A DNA stretch of 64,000 nt. Origin: Tubulanus polymorphus (Eukaryota > Nemertea > Palaeonemertea > Tubulaniformes > Tubulanidae). The stretch lies in NCBI RefSeq assembly GCF_964204645.1, contig NC_134028.1, positions 9,279,001-9,343,000 of the forward strand, read 5' to 3'. Position numbers and translations under genes: made by a program. This document shows positions 21,807-33,748 of the stretch, one piece after another; position 1 is the stretch's first letter, and each line of letters starts with the position of its first letter. The notes under the pieces are model-generated. The model was not told the origin of the DNA. It did not search any database and saw nothing but the letters and a program-made list of their open reading frames with translations.

Positions 21807-24800
21807 GCCTATTTTCAATTCTCTCTTCAGTAAAAGAGAGTTTTCTAATCGACATTGTTCCCAGTTAAATAAGGTTAAATGTTTTTATATCAAATTAACA
21901 ATACACTCGTCCGGAATGTATCGTAAGTTTTCAAGTTGGTAAAATAGTTTTCGCTATCAGATCTAGTCTACATAAGCAAAATTCACGAAAGACTGTGTGC
22001 GGACTGTACACCGGCCTCTATCTGGTTGAGTTGGGGTAGTTATGGGAAGTTGACCACCGTTTAATGTTTGTTGACGGCAAAGCTTTTCTATTCGAATTTC
22101 TGCGCTTGAAATTCTTATTGAATATTTCGTGGTTATGATTATTTCTATCCGTAAGCCCATCACCTTCGACCGGCTCTAAAGCGAGGAAGTAGAAATTGCG
22201 AGATGAACGTTAATGCGGTGTGATGATTTCATCTTATCAATTGAAAATCACAATTTGCTGTGAGAAGCCAATATATCGATGATTGAAAATACGTTTTTTA
22301 ATGATTTTGTAATATCTCTGCCGTATCTGTAATGGTACTGCGGTAATTGAGCTTCGGTCGCATTTAATGCTTAGTTTGATTCGAAGTAGGGTTTGGGAAA
22401 TCGATTGGGTCGCTATGAACTAAACAATCGAATCACTAACATCGTCAATAGCGCTCGTTTTACTTCCATATTTCAATGAAAATCGAAACGACTTTTCTCA
22501 TAGCCGAATCAGTTAGCAATAACTATACCCAACCATGGAGCGATAAAAACTCTTAAGCACGTTTTTTGCCTCACGTATGATGCTATCTGGATTCAGTAGC
22601 CTGAAAGGGTACAATGAAAAGACTTATCTTACCTGTGGCGTCGAATATACGGGGCGCATAGACACGTCCTCTGTTGGGATAGCCGTTAGTGTGTCGGTAC
22701 CCTTTCCTGGCGCTTATCTCTGGAATCGGGGTTTATCTCCGTAAAAACAATTAACGAATCGACTTTAAATTCAATATTGCGCTATACATTTTTCGTGAAA
22801 GAATTGATTCGTAATTCTAGTTGTTATGGGCTGGTCCATTCTTTAAGTTTTAAGTTTAAGTTTTCTCCATTTAAATAAGCTGGTAGCCTTACGATACGAT
22901 CTGGAACTAGTTCAATCGGGAATTAGCTCAATTAAAAATAATTAGAGACCGGAGGTTTTTTCGTATGTACATTTCTTTTACAAAAACGACTCCCCGGAGT
23001 CCCCACATAGAAAAACTATGTTTTTCGTTCCCATTGCTTTTACATATATAAATAGATATTATATTCTGACATTCAGTTGTGGTCATTATATATTCATTAC
23101 TTCTCTCAGGTGAAACGACGACGTGGCGGTATTGTAAAATACGAAGGTGACACTATTTTATTGACGAAACGTCGGGTAAATGATTCTTCAACGCAGCAAG
23201 AGCGTCTCCTTTGCACGAGAAAGGAAAAATAGCTTTTATTCCTACTTACATAGCGCATACAGTCGACCCTGCCTTCTGTTTAAAATCGTATTCCCAATTC
23301 CAAATAAACCTCAAGCTCTTACGGTGCATTTCATGAATTCGATAATATTGCACTTCATAACCGATGGTGAGATCGGAGAGACTAATATGTACTTTCTAAC
23401 GAGGATGTATGCCTACTGAAACCTTCGATAAAATGTTAAGCCATTGCGTGAAACCACGGAATTCGTTTAAGTGTCCATGGTGAAACTTATTATGGCTGAT
23501 ACAGGTCATACGTATTATAATCTTTCAATATGACAGCGACCAAGAGTTGGTTCATGCGCAATTTAACAGGCAAAAACGAGAGAAAATTAGTTTTTGCAAG
23601 AAGTTAACGAGCAAAAAACGATTTTTTTTGCATTGAATAGATTACGCGCGTGGCCCGTGTTAGCTACCATAGAAACGGACTAAATGGGTTTTTTTTGTGT
23701 TTAGCATGAAAATGTTCGAATGCATAGTACTCAGACTCAAAAAGACTTATTCAAAAGACGATAGATTATCATTAAATTTCATTACTTGATCATTGGGATA
23801 AGTGATGAATAAATCGATTTCATTATCATTTAGATTTTATCATTTAGTTCACTAACTACTGAAAGAAAAGACAATCGTCCTCCAGTGAAATAAAACAATG
23901 TATTTGTATTGTTACCTGCCTGTGTTGTAGCGCAAAATGATGATGATGATGATTATGATAATATTGTTGAAATTAATCGGTACATTTTGAGTCGAATTGA
24001 ATTGAGTTTTTAGTGTTTGTTGTTTCGCAATAAATAACATTTGATAGTGTTACCATTTCTTAACGTTGTTGTTTTTATGGATAGGTCGTGGGGCTCTTAA
24101 CTGATAAAGGTTTGTGAATGCCGTGTGCTCAAATCTCGTAAGAAGAACCATGGAGCTAGGAGTGACCACCTCCCTGGAAGAACTTACTGGAGCTTCGTGA
24201 ATATGGTCCCTGAGTTAGAAAGCTTGATCACATTTCCAATAAACTCAAGCAATGTACATGTGACAATTAGCAGAAAATTTTAAAAAAAGACGCTGGTACG
24301 TGTATTTCAGCTGAAACTTGAAACGAATGTTTTCATGACGAACATACGCATTGAGTAAAGAAGAGCCACGTGTCCACTTGTGAAATATAGGGCCTTTTTA
24401 TAAGCTTCGCCACAATTTCGTTGTTCCACAAACACAATGATGTTCTAGATCTTAGAAAAAGTAAAACAGCTTATTGCGAAAAGAAAATTTTTATACTCTT
24501 TTAGTTTTTCAACCTAGATTTTGATCTTTCTTCAGAAAATATTCAGTCCGGAATGTTTGAGCGTGGAATTTAAAAAACCCTCCAATTTGGGGGGGGTGTC
24601 TGGTTTCACAAACGGGGGTTAACTTTAGCATTAGGTGATGATTGGAATTGAAAATGCTTAATTCGAATTAGCAAACTAGCAAACTAACCCGAATTAGTTC
24701 GTGAAACCAGCCCCAGGATCCACCACTTAACTTGAATTCTTCGTGTTAAACGCCCCCTGGACACATAAGCGTATCACCATTTCGTATACATTGTGTTTCC

Positions 24801-25030
24801 TCAATAACCATGGGTGGTCATGGGTGGATGATACAGGACGAAGCCGTTGGAAGAGGTCTTTTTTAAAAAACCAACTGTTATGCGTTCACCAATCAGCTAG
24901 CTTTTATCACACAGCCGACGGATCCCGCGAACATTGATTCAGTTAGTGGTAAACTTATTAGTTAGATATATGAAATCGATAAGGAAAGTGATCGTTTGAC
25001 TAGATTTAATTTACAAGCCTTCTTTAAACC
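21807..25030. other. Gene-free stretch
   Basis: No gene, RNA or clear mobile element is seen. A weak inverted pair (CTGAAAGGGTAC near 22,600 with GTACCCTTTCCTGG near 22,697) and a degenerate SINE-like segment around 24,080-24,260 are the only structures noticed. Confidence 0.5.
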
Positions 25031-25042
25031 GATTATTGATCC

Positions 25043-25365
25043 GGGTCTCACTGCAGCTGCTGAGCCTAGGCCTTAAACTAATTTGTAAAATAGTAATTTA
25101 TCTGAACTAACGACTACCAAGAAGAACCACTACTCAAAAAAGTTCCATGTTATCAATGTAATTCTTAAGACTTTTAGATCGATTTTAAATCGTGTATCTT
25201 ACGGGTCTCACTGCAGCTGCTGAGTCTAAGCCTTAAACTGATTTATAAAATAGTAATTTATCCGAACTAACGACTACCAAGAAGAAGCACTACTCAACAG
25301 ATTATCCACGCATTTTATCAATGTAATTCTTAAGACTTTAAATCGCTTTTAAATCTTATAGTTTA
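25043..25365. repeat. 160-bp tandem duplication, two copies
   Basis: GGGTCTCACTGCAGCTGCTG starts at 25043 and again at 25203. The following sequence (AGCCTTAAACT or close, AATAGTAATTTATC, GAACTAACGACTACCAAGAA, ATCAATGTAATTCTTAAGAC) repeats with few changes. Confidence 0.9.
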
Positions 25366-27639
25366 CGGCTTCGTGTTAAAGTTGTTAATAAAATATCGGG
25401 TAGTTTCCATTCACCAACGGTAAAACTGATTGTAGAAATTAACCATTAAATTGATTTTCGAGTAAACTCATTTCTAAACTGTCGCGTCCGGGAAAACCTA
25501 ATTACCGCTAGTAAACGACATCTGACAGCAATCTGTTGCTGATCAAATCCGAGCTCGGGTTCTGTATCAACTTTAAACGGAGTTCATTTTCTCCTAATCC
25601 ACTTGTTATGTCATCTTAATCCGTACATGTCAATCACACCGGGATTAAGTCGTCTCTCGTTTAATCCCGCGGATTAACTTTTGACACCGCGACAGAAAGT
25701 GGCTCTCAGGCGCGTTCGTAGAACTGGAAAGAGATAGTAAAGCATTGGCTGCGATGATCATCTATTTTTAAAATGCGTCTGATGTTTTTCCGTTTGAAAG
25801 ATCTACCGAGTCTCTGAGGCCTGAAGTGTAGTGCCCCTGACTGTGGGGGTGAACATCCTCTATGGAAAAGCAATAATGCCGAAATACGTACGTATGTACG
25901 TACATCACTCTTGTCTTATAAGCAAACTCTCCATTACCTGTTGCATTCTCCTGGACAGATTGTACTCAGCAACTCGTCGTTCGTTGGTCCATATCGCATG
26001 TTTGATCAAATGCATGATGTGGAAGATCCATTTACCTAGCATTTGAATGTCTTGGGAGGGGGAGGGCGTTGGAGAAATCTAGCGCAGTTCTATTGGATAT
26101 ATAAATGATATTAGCAAAAAGGGCACTTTCCAAAATCCCCTGCCCCTCCCGCCGCTAGGCACAGCCCTGCTTATAAACATGTGACCATGCTGAAAAGCAA
26201 CACAGCTCTGGTGGTTTCACACACTGGTTGGAATTATTCCTGTAAAAAAAACACGGGGCGGACTTTTCCCACATAGTGGAAAGAAATGTGCATCTTCGTC
26301 TGACCGGTTTCATTTAAACGTTACGTACAGCGCCCTTTTTCAGCGACAGCCTCCTTTGAATGTTCACGCTTGAACCGTCTCTATTTACCTAGATAGCGTT
26401 TACGTACGGTAGGCTGAGCCAAAGGGGAAATCGATCCGTAGTACTCAAAGTACTCAAATTCAATGGCCCACTAGTCCTCAGTGTAGCACTGATGTACTTT
26501 TTCCGCGCTGAAATCCACCGCAAAACGTATAAAACGCAAGTGTTTGTGTCGGGATGACTCGCTGTTATTTTTGAGGCCGCTTTGAACTCGTGCCCTTGTG
26601 GTTTTTAAATTAGCGGTTAATTTTCCGCATTTTTCCACGTCGATGCTCGATTCGACACGGTAATTATACGAAGCAATTTCAAAGTTATTAGTTTCCTACC
26701 GGGATTCTAAACCTATTGTTTACACACAGATCATCGCCAAACGTTAGCCAGACACACTCGCAATAAGTATTTTTCCCCATCTGTCCCCCGCAAGTAAAAA
26801 ATATCTGGAAAAAGAAGGTTACACAATTCGATATTTTCTTCCAGTAGATGCTCGATATCAAATTCACGTCGCTGTGTTCTATTGCCCATACATGGCTAGT
26901 AAGGTCTTCATACCCCTAGCGTATGATAGAAAAAAAGTGTCAAATCATATGAATACTCCTTCCATAAGAAGTAAACCACCATTGAATTCTTTCAAATCTC
27001 ATTATAAACGGCACCTTTAACATTTTATTGATAAGCTATTAAGAACATTATTGCACTCAAACCAATGATATTTTTTTCCATCAGTATCACACTTGCAGGT
27101 TCCCTCATCACCCACTGTATTTCGTAGCGAGTATCGACAACGATTTTGATGTTTTGCGTCGGGGATTCAACCAGACAGATCCTTTAGGATTTTTTTGAAT
27201 TGACGGTCCTGCTTTGTGCTGTAAATCTTCCTTGTAAAAAAATTGTGTTACTCGCAAGACTGTAGAAATAAATGAAATGAACTGAAATGTATATATATTC
27301 TCCACTCAAAATAGCTTGCAGTTTTTCAGAATTGAGCGTATATTGATATCTGTTTGATATGTATATACAATATGAATTTCAAAATCCACAAAGAACAATC
27401 AAATATCACGCCCTTTTAAAACACTCGAATGTCACTTCGGAAAGGGCTGCTCCTAGCAATCCTAATCCAATATATCGACTACAGGATTGCTCCGAGCAGA
27501 GAGGAAGGTTTTCAAACCGTCGGTGTCACGTTTTCCCCCCTTTTTGATTTTTCTCCGCCCATGAAATATCTCAAAACAAATCATTTACTCATACAATCAA
27601 TGTCTGAGTTATTTGTTTTGACACACCCTGTTTATGTTT
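25366..27639. other. Gene-free stretch
   Basis: Only low-level features are seen, such as alternating CGTACGTATGTACGTAC near 25,890. Short frames here have no motifs. Confidence 0.5.
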
Positions 27640-27900
27640 GGTCTGAGCGGCGTTGGTTTATTTAGAATGCAATCTGATATTCATAATCTAATATCTAGCA
27701 ACCTCCACACGTTCCAATGCAAAACGATTAAACAAAAAACATACTAATATTGATCTATTGGAAACATCCGAGACGAGCTGGCTCGTATTTCACTTTATTA
27801 GCCCACAATACTTTGCTCGTTTCAACCTTTGGGTAGGTTATAGAAAAGTTGGGATTACCAAGAATTTAATAATTAATAAAAAAGCGATTATAAGCGATTT
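27640..27900. repeat. Duplicated tRNA-Arg locus, copy A flank
   Basis: This flank is shared with 30,995-31,667. Matching blocks include GAATGCAATCTG, CAACCTTTGGGTAG and TTATAGAAAAG, in the same order and at the same side of a tRNA-Arg gene. Copy A lacks a roughly 420-bp segment present in copy B. Confidence 0.75.
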
Positions 27901-27973
27901 CGTCCGCGACAGGACTCGAACCTGCAATCTTCTGATTCGAAGTCAGACGCCTTATCCATTAGGCCACGCGGAC
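27901..27973 (-). tRNA. tRNA-Arg (TCG)
   Basis: 73-nt cloverleaf: acceptor GTCCGCG with CGCGGAC and discriminator G, D-arm GTGGCCTAATGGATAAGG, anticodon loop TTCGAAT (TCG), T-arm GCAGGTTCGAGTCCTGT. A T6 stop lies about 25 bp downstream. It is identical to the second copy at 31,668-31,740. Confidence 0.96.
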
Positions 27974-28475
27974 TATACTAAAAACCTGTATAGAAAAATT
28001 GTCTGGTTTTAGAATTTGGTATTTATTTTTTGGTATCTGGCAGCTTTCTACTAACATCTTGAAGTTCATCAAACACTTTCTGCATAGCTTTTCCACCCGA
28101 ACCCTGCATCACTAATCCTGGTATTGTAGTACTGCCTCTTGGAATGCTTTATAAGATTATTATAATGCAATTTGGCAGTATGGAAAATTTCGGGCTAAAG
28201 TATTTTTAAAAAAACGAAGTAGATAATTTTCAACAAAATGGTACATTCAGTCGTTCCTAGTTCCATAAAAGCATGAAAGGGCACTTTGAGTCCCTATCAA
28301 TATCAACAGTAGAAAGATGCATTACAACGTCATATAGCCCGTGCAAACTATCAAGCAAAAATGCATGTTCAGCATGTCCTGAATTGGTTTCTTGTAAATG
28401 CAAGACTGATTGCAGCCGCGCCAACTAAAATGCAGAAAGAATAATGTCACTTGTACATCTGCATGTGGCTGTTGC

Positions 28476-28689
28476 ACAGGCACTTGAATATGGGCTTTGA
28501 TAATGGATAAATATTTGATAATTTACCAGCGATACGTTAATCCTACTTTAATAGATCCGCCATGTTTTAAAATAAATTTACCCATGATGCAACGCGCGCC
28601 GGTCGTTTAGCTATACTATAGTACTATACGTATCGCTGGTAAATTATCAAATATTTATCCATTATCAAAGCCCATATTCAAGTGCCTGT
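28476..28689. mobile_element. 214-bp miniature element with perfect 62-bp inverted repeats
   Basis: Arms 28476-28537 and 28628-28689 are perfect reverse complements (62 of 62), beginning ACAGGCACTTGAATATGGGC. They are flanked by an exact 9-bp direct repeat, GGCTGTTGC (28467-28475 and 28690-28698), the target duplication. The 90-bp interior has no coding capacity. Long TIRs with a 9-bp duplication fit a non-autonomous Mutator-like (MULE) element. Perfect arms and duplication indicate a recent insertion. No transposase is in the window. Confidence 0.9.
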
Positions 28690-28794
28690 GGCTGTTGCCA
28701 CGAAAACTGCCTAGATAATGATAAACTAGGGGTCCAGGGACACCATGCCCACTAGGGAAGTGGTTCCAAATGCTCAACAATCTACAATTTCAAT

Positions 28795-29396
28795 ATTCCC
28801 CCTGGTGACCATATGCAAAAACCAATGACCTTGAAACTCAATACAATCATAAAACATGTCAGCAGCTACGATTTTGTAATTTATTGTGATAACAAAATAT
28901 GCCTCTTTACCAATTTAATATGGAAATACTAAGTTATTCTACTATTCAACGCCCCCTGGTGACCATATTCAAAACCCAATGACCCTGAAACTCACCACAA
29001 TCATAGAACATGTCACGAACTATAACTTTGTAATTGATCATGGTAACAAAATATGCCTAGGTACCAATATAATAAGGAGATACTAAGTTATTCTACTATT
29101 CAACGCCCCCTGGTGACCATATAGAATCACTAATGGCCTTAAAACTTGCGACAATCATAGATGATGTCATGAACTACAACTTTGCAATTGATTGTGGTTA
29201 CAAAATATGCATTGATACGAATATAATATAGAAATACTGAGATATTGTATTATTCAACGCCCCCTGGTGGCCATATACAAAAACCAATGCAATGACCTTG
29301 AAACTCACCACAATCATAGAACACGTTATGAGCTACAAGTTACTAATTGATTGTGGTAACAAAATACGCTTAAGGTATCAATATAATGTGGAAAAA
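28795..29396. repeat. 154-bp tandem satellite, about four copies
   Basis: CCTGGTGACC or CCTGGTGGCC starts at 28801, 28955, 29109 and 29263, exactly 154 bp apart. Each unit also carries CCAATGACCTTGAAACTC, ACAATCATA, AATTGATTGTGGTAACAAAA and ATACTAAGTTATTCTACTAT, or close variants. Copies differ at many sites, so the array is not newly amplified. Confidence 0.95.
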
Positions 29397-30994
29397 CTTT
29401 TTCCCACCTACGAATGAGTACTGATGACACCAAAATGGCCGCCAATTGCGTCATAATTGGCTGATCAAAAATACCTGTCTCAGGTATAAAACATCCCTTT
29501 TCAAAGATTACCCATCACAAATTGAATGAGAAATGGCAAACCAGTAGGGAGCTACAGCACTCAGAATTCGGGCCAAATTTGACATTTTTGGGCACTAAAA
29601 AGGTCATAGGACGGCCATCTTGAGTCCGACCGACCCAATTTTTGTTATGTTGATGGTCCGTGGGGGGATTCACATATATCCGAAAGATCAAGGTAATTGA
29701 TCAAAGCGTCTTCAAAATTTCCCTCAAAAAGTTAAAAAATGTGTAAAAAGTGTTGATTTTAGCTTACAACAATGGCTGACAGTCGGCCATCTTGATTCTG
29801 ACAGGGCCAGTTTTTGGGCTGAAAAGTAGTCACGAAAAGTGAACGCAATAGCCCGCTGGGACTAAAGTCCCAAGTGAGCTAAAAAGTAAATTGCAGTTAA
29901 GGGAATATTAGTTTTACTAAAGGTTAACTTGTATCATCCCCAAGAAGTAAGGAAAATTCAAGGAATTGCCTCAGAAATGAGCTTTCATTCGACAAATTCG
30001 GTGAAAGGGTTCAAAAGATATGGGAGAAAATCTTATGGGAAAAAAAGAATTTTTTCAAATAAACGCGTATAATGTATGGTTACCATGGTGACAACGTTTA
30101 GTTATAATTTACTCGTGAACGAATATGGAATGATTTTAAAATTTTAAAGAAAAAAGATTAGATATGGTTTTAGATAAACACATCCTCAATTAATCCATTG
30201 GTTACGTCAAGAATGTGGACAAATTACGCGATTTTTCTGCAATTGCAACAATGGTTACCATTGTTGCAATTCAATTGTTAGCAAGACGTAGTAATAAGCG
30301 GCCCAATACATGGCCGAAGACTTTAGGCAAGTTTGAGTACATCTGGAATGTCACGAAAGACCCAACGCCCAAAATACCGGTACCTGACGGATGAAGAACG
30401 CAGATTTGAATTGCTGTTACCATAGAAACCAATAAACAGTTAATCCCGATATTGACCAAGTACATACGAGTTATAAGTAAGTTTAAAGAAATATCAAAAT
30501 AATCAACAAAAAACATTAACAACATCACTATTTGAGTTAATAACCTTTAAAATGAATATTTCATATGAAATTGCTATTTTCAAGTGAATATTACACGATT
30601 GTTGCTGCTGTAACTAGGTAACAAATGAATGTATGCATAAAATTAACGTTGCGCTATATGCGCTGCAATCCCCCAACTCACAGAAGGTTTAGATTGTAAA
30701 ATTACTCCAAACCTAAGATGAGATATTTGAATTATTTAGCAAAAGTAGTTTAAAGTGTATTTCCTTGCCGAATGAAAATGAAGATGTTTAAATTTCAAAA
30801 TGTCTGACTTAAGCGCCCCCTGTAGGCCAAAAAACGAAAAAATTGTAAAAGGCATCCACCACACATGATAGCCCACATACTCTGCTATCAAATGAGCCCG
30901 GATGCCAAGCTGTAACAAAAAATGCCGTGATCGTCGAATTTTAGGATAGTTTTTTAAGGTTGGCTGGCTGAATAATTGTTGCGTCACAATAATG
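29397..30994. other. Non-coding, repeat-like sequence after the satellite
   Basis: CGGCCATCTTGAGTCCGAC near 29,612 recurs as CGGCCATCTTGATTCTGAC near 29,784, each before a CCAATTTTTG or CCAGTTTTTG block. This indicates an old internal duplication. The satellite and this stretch may belong to one larger element. No protein motif is seen. Confidence 0.5.
30241..30271. repeat. 31-bp near-perfect palindrome
   Basis: AATTGCAACAATGGT, one T, then ACCATTGTTGCAATT: 15-bp arms around a single base. The half-site resembles the RFX/X-box style (GTTACCATGG) also seen near 30,079, but function is unknown. Confidence 0.7.
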
Positions 30995-31667
30995 GTCCGA
31001 GTGATGATGGTTTATTTTGAATGCAATCTGGTATTTCACTCCACGCGTTTTAATGCAAACGATTAACCGACAAACAATTATTGATCGATTGGTAATATCA
31101 GAGATGAGCTGACTCGTATCTGCCTTAATATCCCAACAAAAACTACAACAAACTATCGGACTATTTACACGTAGAAAACGACAAAAATATGAAAATGGAC
31201 GAAATGATCTTCAACCTTATAATATGGCTATTTCCCAAATTTCGATGTATTAAATTAGGCAGCCAAGAAAATTCACCCCAATCAGTCGCTTGTCGGTTCA
31301 GACTGAATGGAAGATTGTTTGAATGAACCGGAACCGAATTTCCAATGATACTTCGATTTAAACAAATGAATATGTAAACTCGACCGCCGATCACACTTCG
31401 ATTTCAAAATCAAACCCCCTGTTTCGCTCCCGGCAGGTGTGGTGGGTCTGTATGGGATCAATCAACAATAATGGGCTGTAAAGCCTCCAATGGATTCGTC
31501 AATTCAAAATCAAACGAAATTTACAAACCAATAAATAACAGGGAAAATCCCTTTAAGATTTAAACAAAATATCCCAGCAATTTGTTCGTATCAACCTTTG
31601 GGTAGATTATAGAAAAGATTCGATTATTGAGAATTCCAAGAATAAAAAAGAACCATAGGACGACTTA
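30995..31667. repeat. Duplicated tRNA-Arg locus, copy B flank with insertion
   Basis: It is homologous to 27,640-27,900 at both ends, but the middle (about 31,140-31,565) is extra. ATATCCCAACAA and ATATCCCAGCAA border the extra part and look like a slightly diverged target duplication. The insert has no recognised gene. Confidence 0.65.
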
Positions 31668-31740
31668 CGTCCGCGACAGGACTCGAACCTGCAATCTTCT
31701 GATTCGAAGTCAGACGCCTTATCCATTAGGCCACGCGGAC
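31668..31740 (-). tRNA. tRNA-Arg (TCG)
   Basis: Same 73-nt sequence as the gene at 27,901. Anticodon loop TTCGAAT gives TCG for CGA codons. A T6 run follows downstream on the minus strand. The gene stayed identical while the flanks diverged, as expected for a functional tRNA gene. Confidence 0.96.
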
Positions 31741-32826
31741 GATACACCGATTGGCATCGAAAAATGGTTCCAGATGGTATTGTTCCATCATCATTAACAA
31801 TGCACTTTTTCTATGATCGAGCCGTTAAGTATTGTTGCTGCAACTATTTTAAATGGTTCTATTTTTTGGTAAAAAGGTGTCCTAAATTAAGATGCACTAA
31901 TTATGGTGGGCGTTCAATCGGATAATAACGTGAAATTCTTGATATCTGCAAATGAGGATGCTAACGCCTGGACGCCAATACAAGGAAAAGCTGCGTTATG
32001 CTTTTCTCCGAAAATTCGTTTTAGTTCGTTAAAAGACAGCATTTCTTGTCTGGTAGGAAACTCATTTGCATAGGACTTGTACGAATTGCCTCGAATCAAA
32101 CACTACGATTCTGATCTAGGACGGAGGTATATATTTGAAATACGTCTGATCTCCACATCAACTCGTGATTGTGCTAACTTCCGCCCTTCCTGGAGCTGTC
32201 TGATCCCAACCAATCCAATTTTAACAGAAAACAGAAACAAATACGACTATGCAATCACCGTGTCTGGTCAACTTGAATGGATGATGCCAGAATAGATACT
32301 CTACACGTAGGCCTACCTCTAGATTATCCGATACAAAAAATATTGGTATTTCTAGCCTATACGAAGACCATATAATAGTTTGATCAATAAATTTTTATCT
32401 GAAGAACTCGCGATGGTTCGTCTTATTGATTTTCATACCCGCATTGTCATAGCAACACAAATTATGATCTTTGTGTGAAATATTTTCATGATAATTGATG
32501 TAAATGTCCAGGATCGCATTGCGAATAATCGTCGGCCAAAATTGCGAAATCAATTCGTACCAGGGAATTCTTATCAACAGGCCGCCGTGCATGTATACTG
32601 GTAAATCAGCCGACATTATTCGAGGATAGTCGGCCTAAAGGGCCCGATGGCCAATACACATGAAACAGGAAAACGAACTTTTTATGTGTATTGACGTCTT
32701 AAAGAATGACACATACATATTGCTTAATATGGTCGACAATATATGATGTCTTGTAAATGATATGATATCTATTACGGATCATGACAATAATTTTGAATTT
32801 GAATATCGATGGTTGAATTGCATTGA
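31741..32826. other. Gene-free stretch
   Basis: Short frames up to 73 codons occur without motifs. No RNA gene or clear repeat is seen. Confidence 0.5.
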
Positions 32827-33070
32827 CCGGCAACTAGGGTGATGATGTACTGCGCATCGTCTCAGATATTGACTATCAAAAAGACAAAAAAGATAGAAAT
32901 GTTACATTATTTAATTGCAAAATGAATGCCAAAATTTACTATTATAATTGTTCTTTTGAAACGCCGATATTGATGACGTAGTGCACGTCGGCTCACACGG
33001 AACACCGGTATGTCACGTGAGTAGTTCTCAATGTATATAAACATTATCATAACGGTTTTCACGCCGTCAA
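32827..33070 (+). repeat. Dispersed repeat family 1, copy A
   Basis: It begins CCGGCAACTAG, contains CGATATTGATGACGTAGTGC and ACGTCGGCTCACACGGAAC, and ends AACGGTTTTCACGCCGTCAA. Related copies are at 58,575-58,837 (minus) and 61,425-61,631 (plus) with the same order. It is non-coding. Confidence 0.75.
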
Positions 33071-33570
33071 TTACCCGACCACATGGCAGTATTGCCCTCA
33101 TTGGTCAATTAGTGGAGTCTAAAACGAGATTCTACGTTTAGAATTGTATAGTCATGTTGACCGAGCCAATGGAAATCCAGCGGGTCGATATTGAAATATC
33201 ATTAATCCAATGGCCTATTTGATGAGCCTATAGTTCTGTCATGGACGATACCAGACCACGGTCGATGTAAAGGCGATTAATAACACTTAACATTATGAAA
33301 TGCGAAGGGGTTGAAATCTTCCATCTCAAATACGCATAAACTCACATAAAACATATGGTAACAAAAATCGAATTCTATTGTCCGTGAATATTTCGCACGA
33401 ATCCACGCGCTTCGGGGAGAGTGGTGAGTCATTGAGAACAATCTACATGCAAACCAAATAGGATTCAAGCGTTATCACTTGTTAGTTGACCCATTAACTA
33501 ATACAACTTACAACGTGACATAGGGCATCGCGCGTGGTCATCTGCGTCATTCATTTCCACAGGACATATC
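33071..33570. other. Gene-free stretch
   Basis: No feature is recognised before the tRNA gene. Confidence 0.45.
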
Positions 33571-33642
33571 GGCTCGTTGGTCTAGCGGTATGATTCTCGC
33601 TTAGGGTGCGAGAGGTCCCGGGTTCGACTCCCGGACGAGCCC
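33571..33642 (+). tRNA. tRNA-Pro (AGG)
   Basis: Complete 72-nt proline tRNA: acceptor GGCTCGT with ACGAGCC plus C, anticodon loop TTAGGGT (AGG), T-arm CCGGG-TTCGACT-CCCGG. TTTTT at 33652-33656 is the pol III stop. The D-loop reads TCTAGCGG, while the minus-strand AGG copies read TCTAGTGG. Confidence 0.96.
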
Positions 33643-33706
33643 TGTGTAAAGTTTTTATCAAATTGATAAATGAAAATGTATCTTTCCCTACAACCTTAAA
33701 TATAAT

Positions 33707-33748
33707 TTAGGTTGCGCGAGGTCCCGAGTTCGACTCCCGGACCAGCCC
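33707..33748 (+). pseudogene. tRNA-Pro 3'-half fragment
   Basis: TTAGGTTGCGCGAGGTCCCG, then AGTTCGACTCCCGGACCAGCCC, matches the anticodon loop to 3' end of the tRNA-Pro 65 bp upstream, but the 5' half is missing. The flanks also repeat (TCAAATTGATxAATGAAAA and TCCCTACAACCTTAA), so a local tandem duplication made it. Confidence 0.85.

Noticed and set aside
24080-24260. tRNA-like SINE head, with a partly similar GGAGTGACxxCCACCTCCCT block at about 8,190
   Set aside because: A and B boxes are too degenerate and the two loci share too little.
28795-29396. CRISPR-like regular repeats
   Set aside because: The whole 154-bp unit repeats; there are no unique spacers, and the DNA is eukaryotic.
30079-30095. 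X-box/RFX-like site GGTTACCATGGTGACAAC
   Set aside because: Close to the consensus, but it lies in repeat-like DNA far from any gene start.
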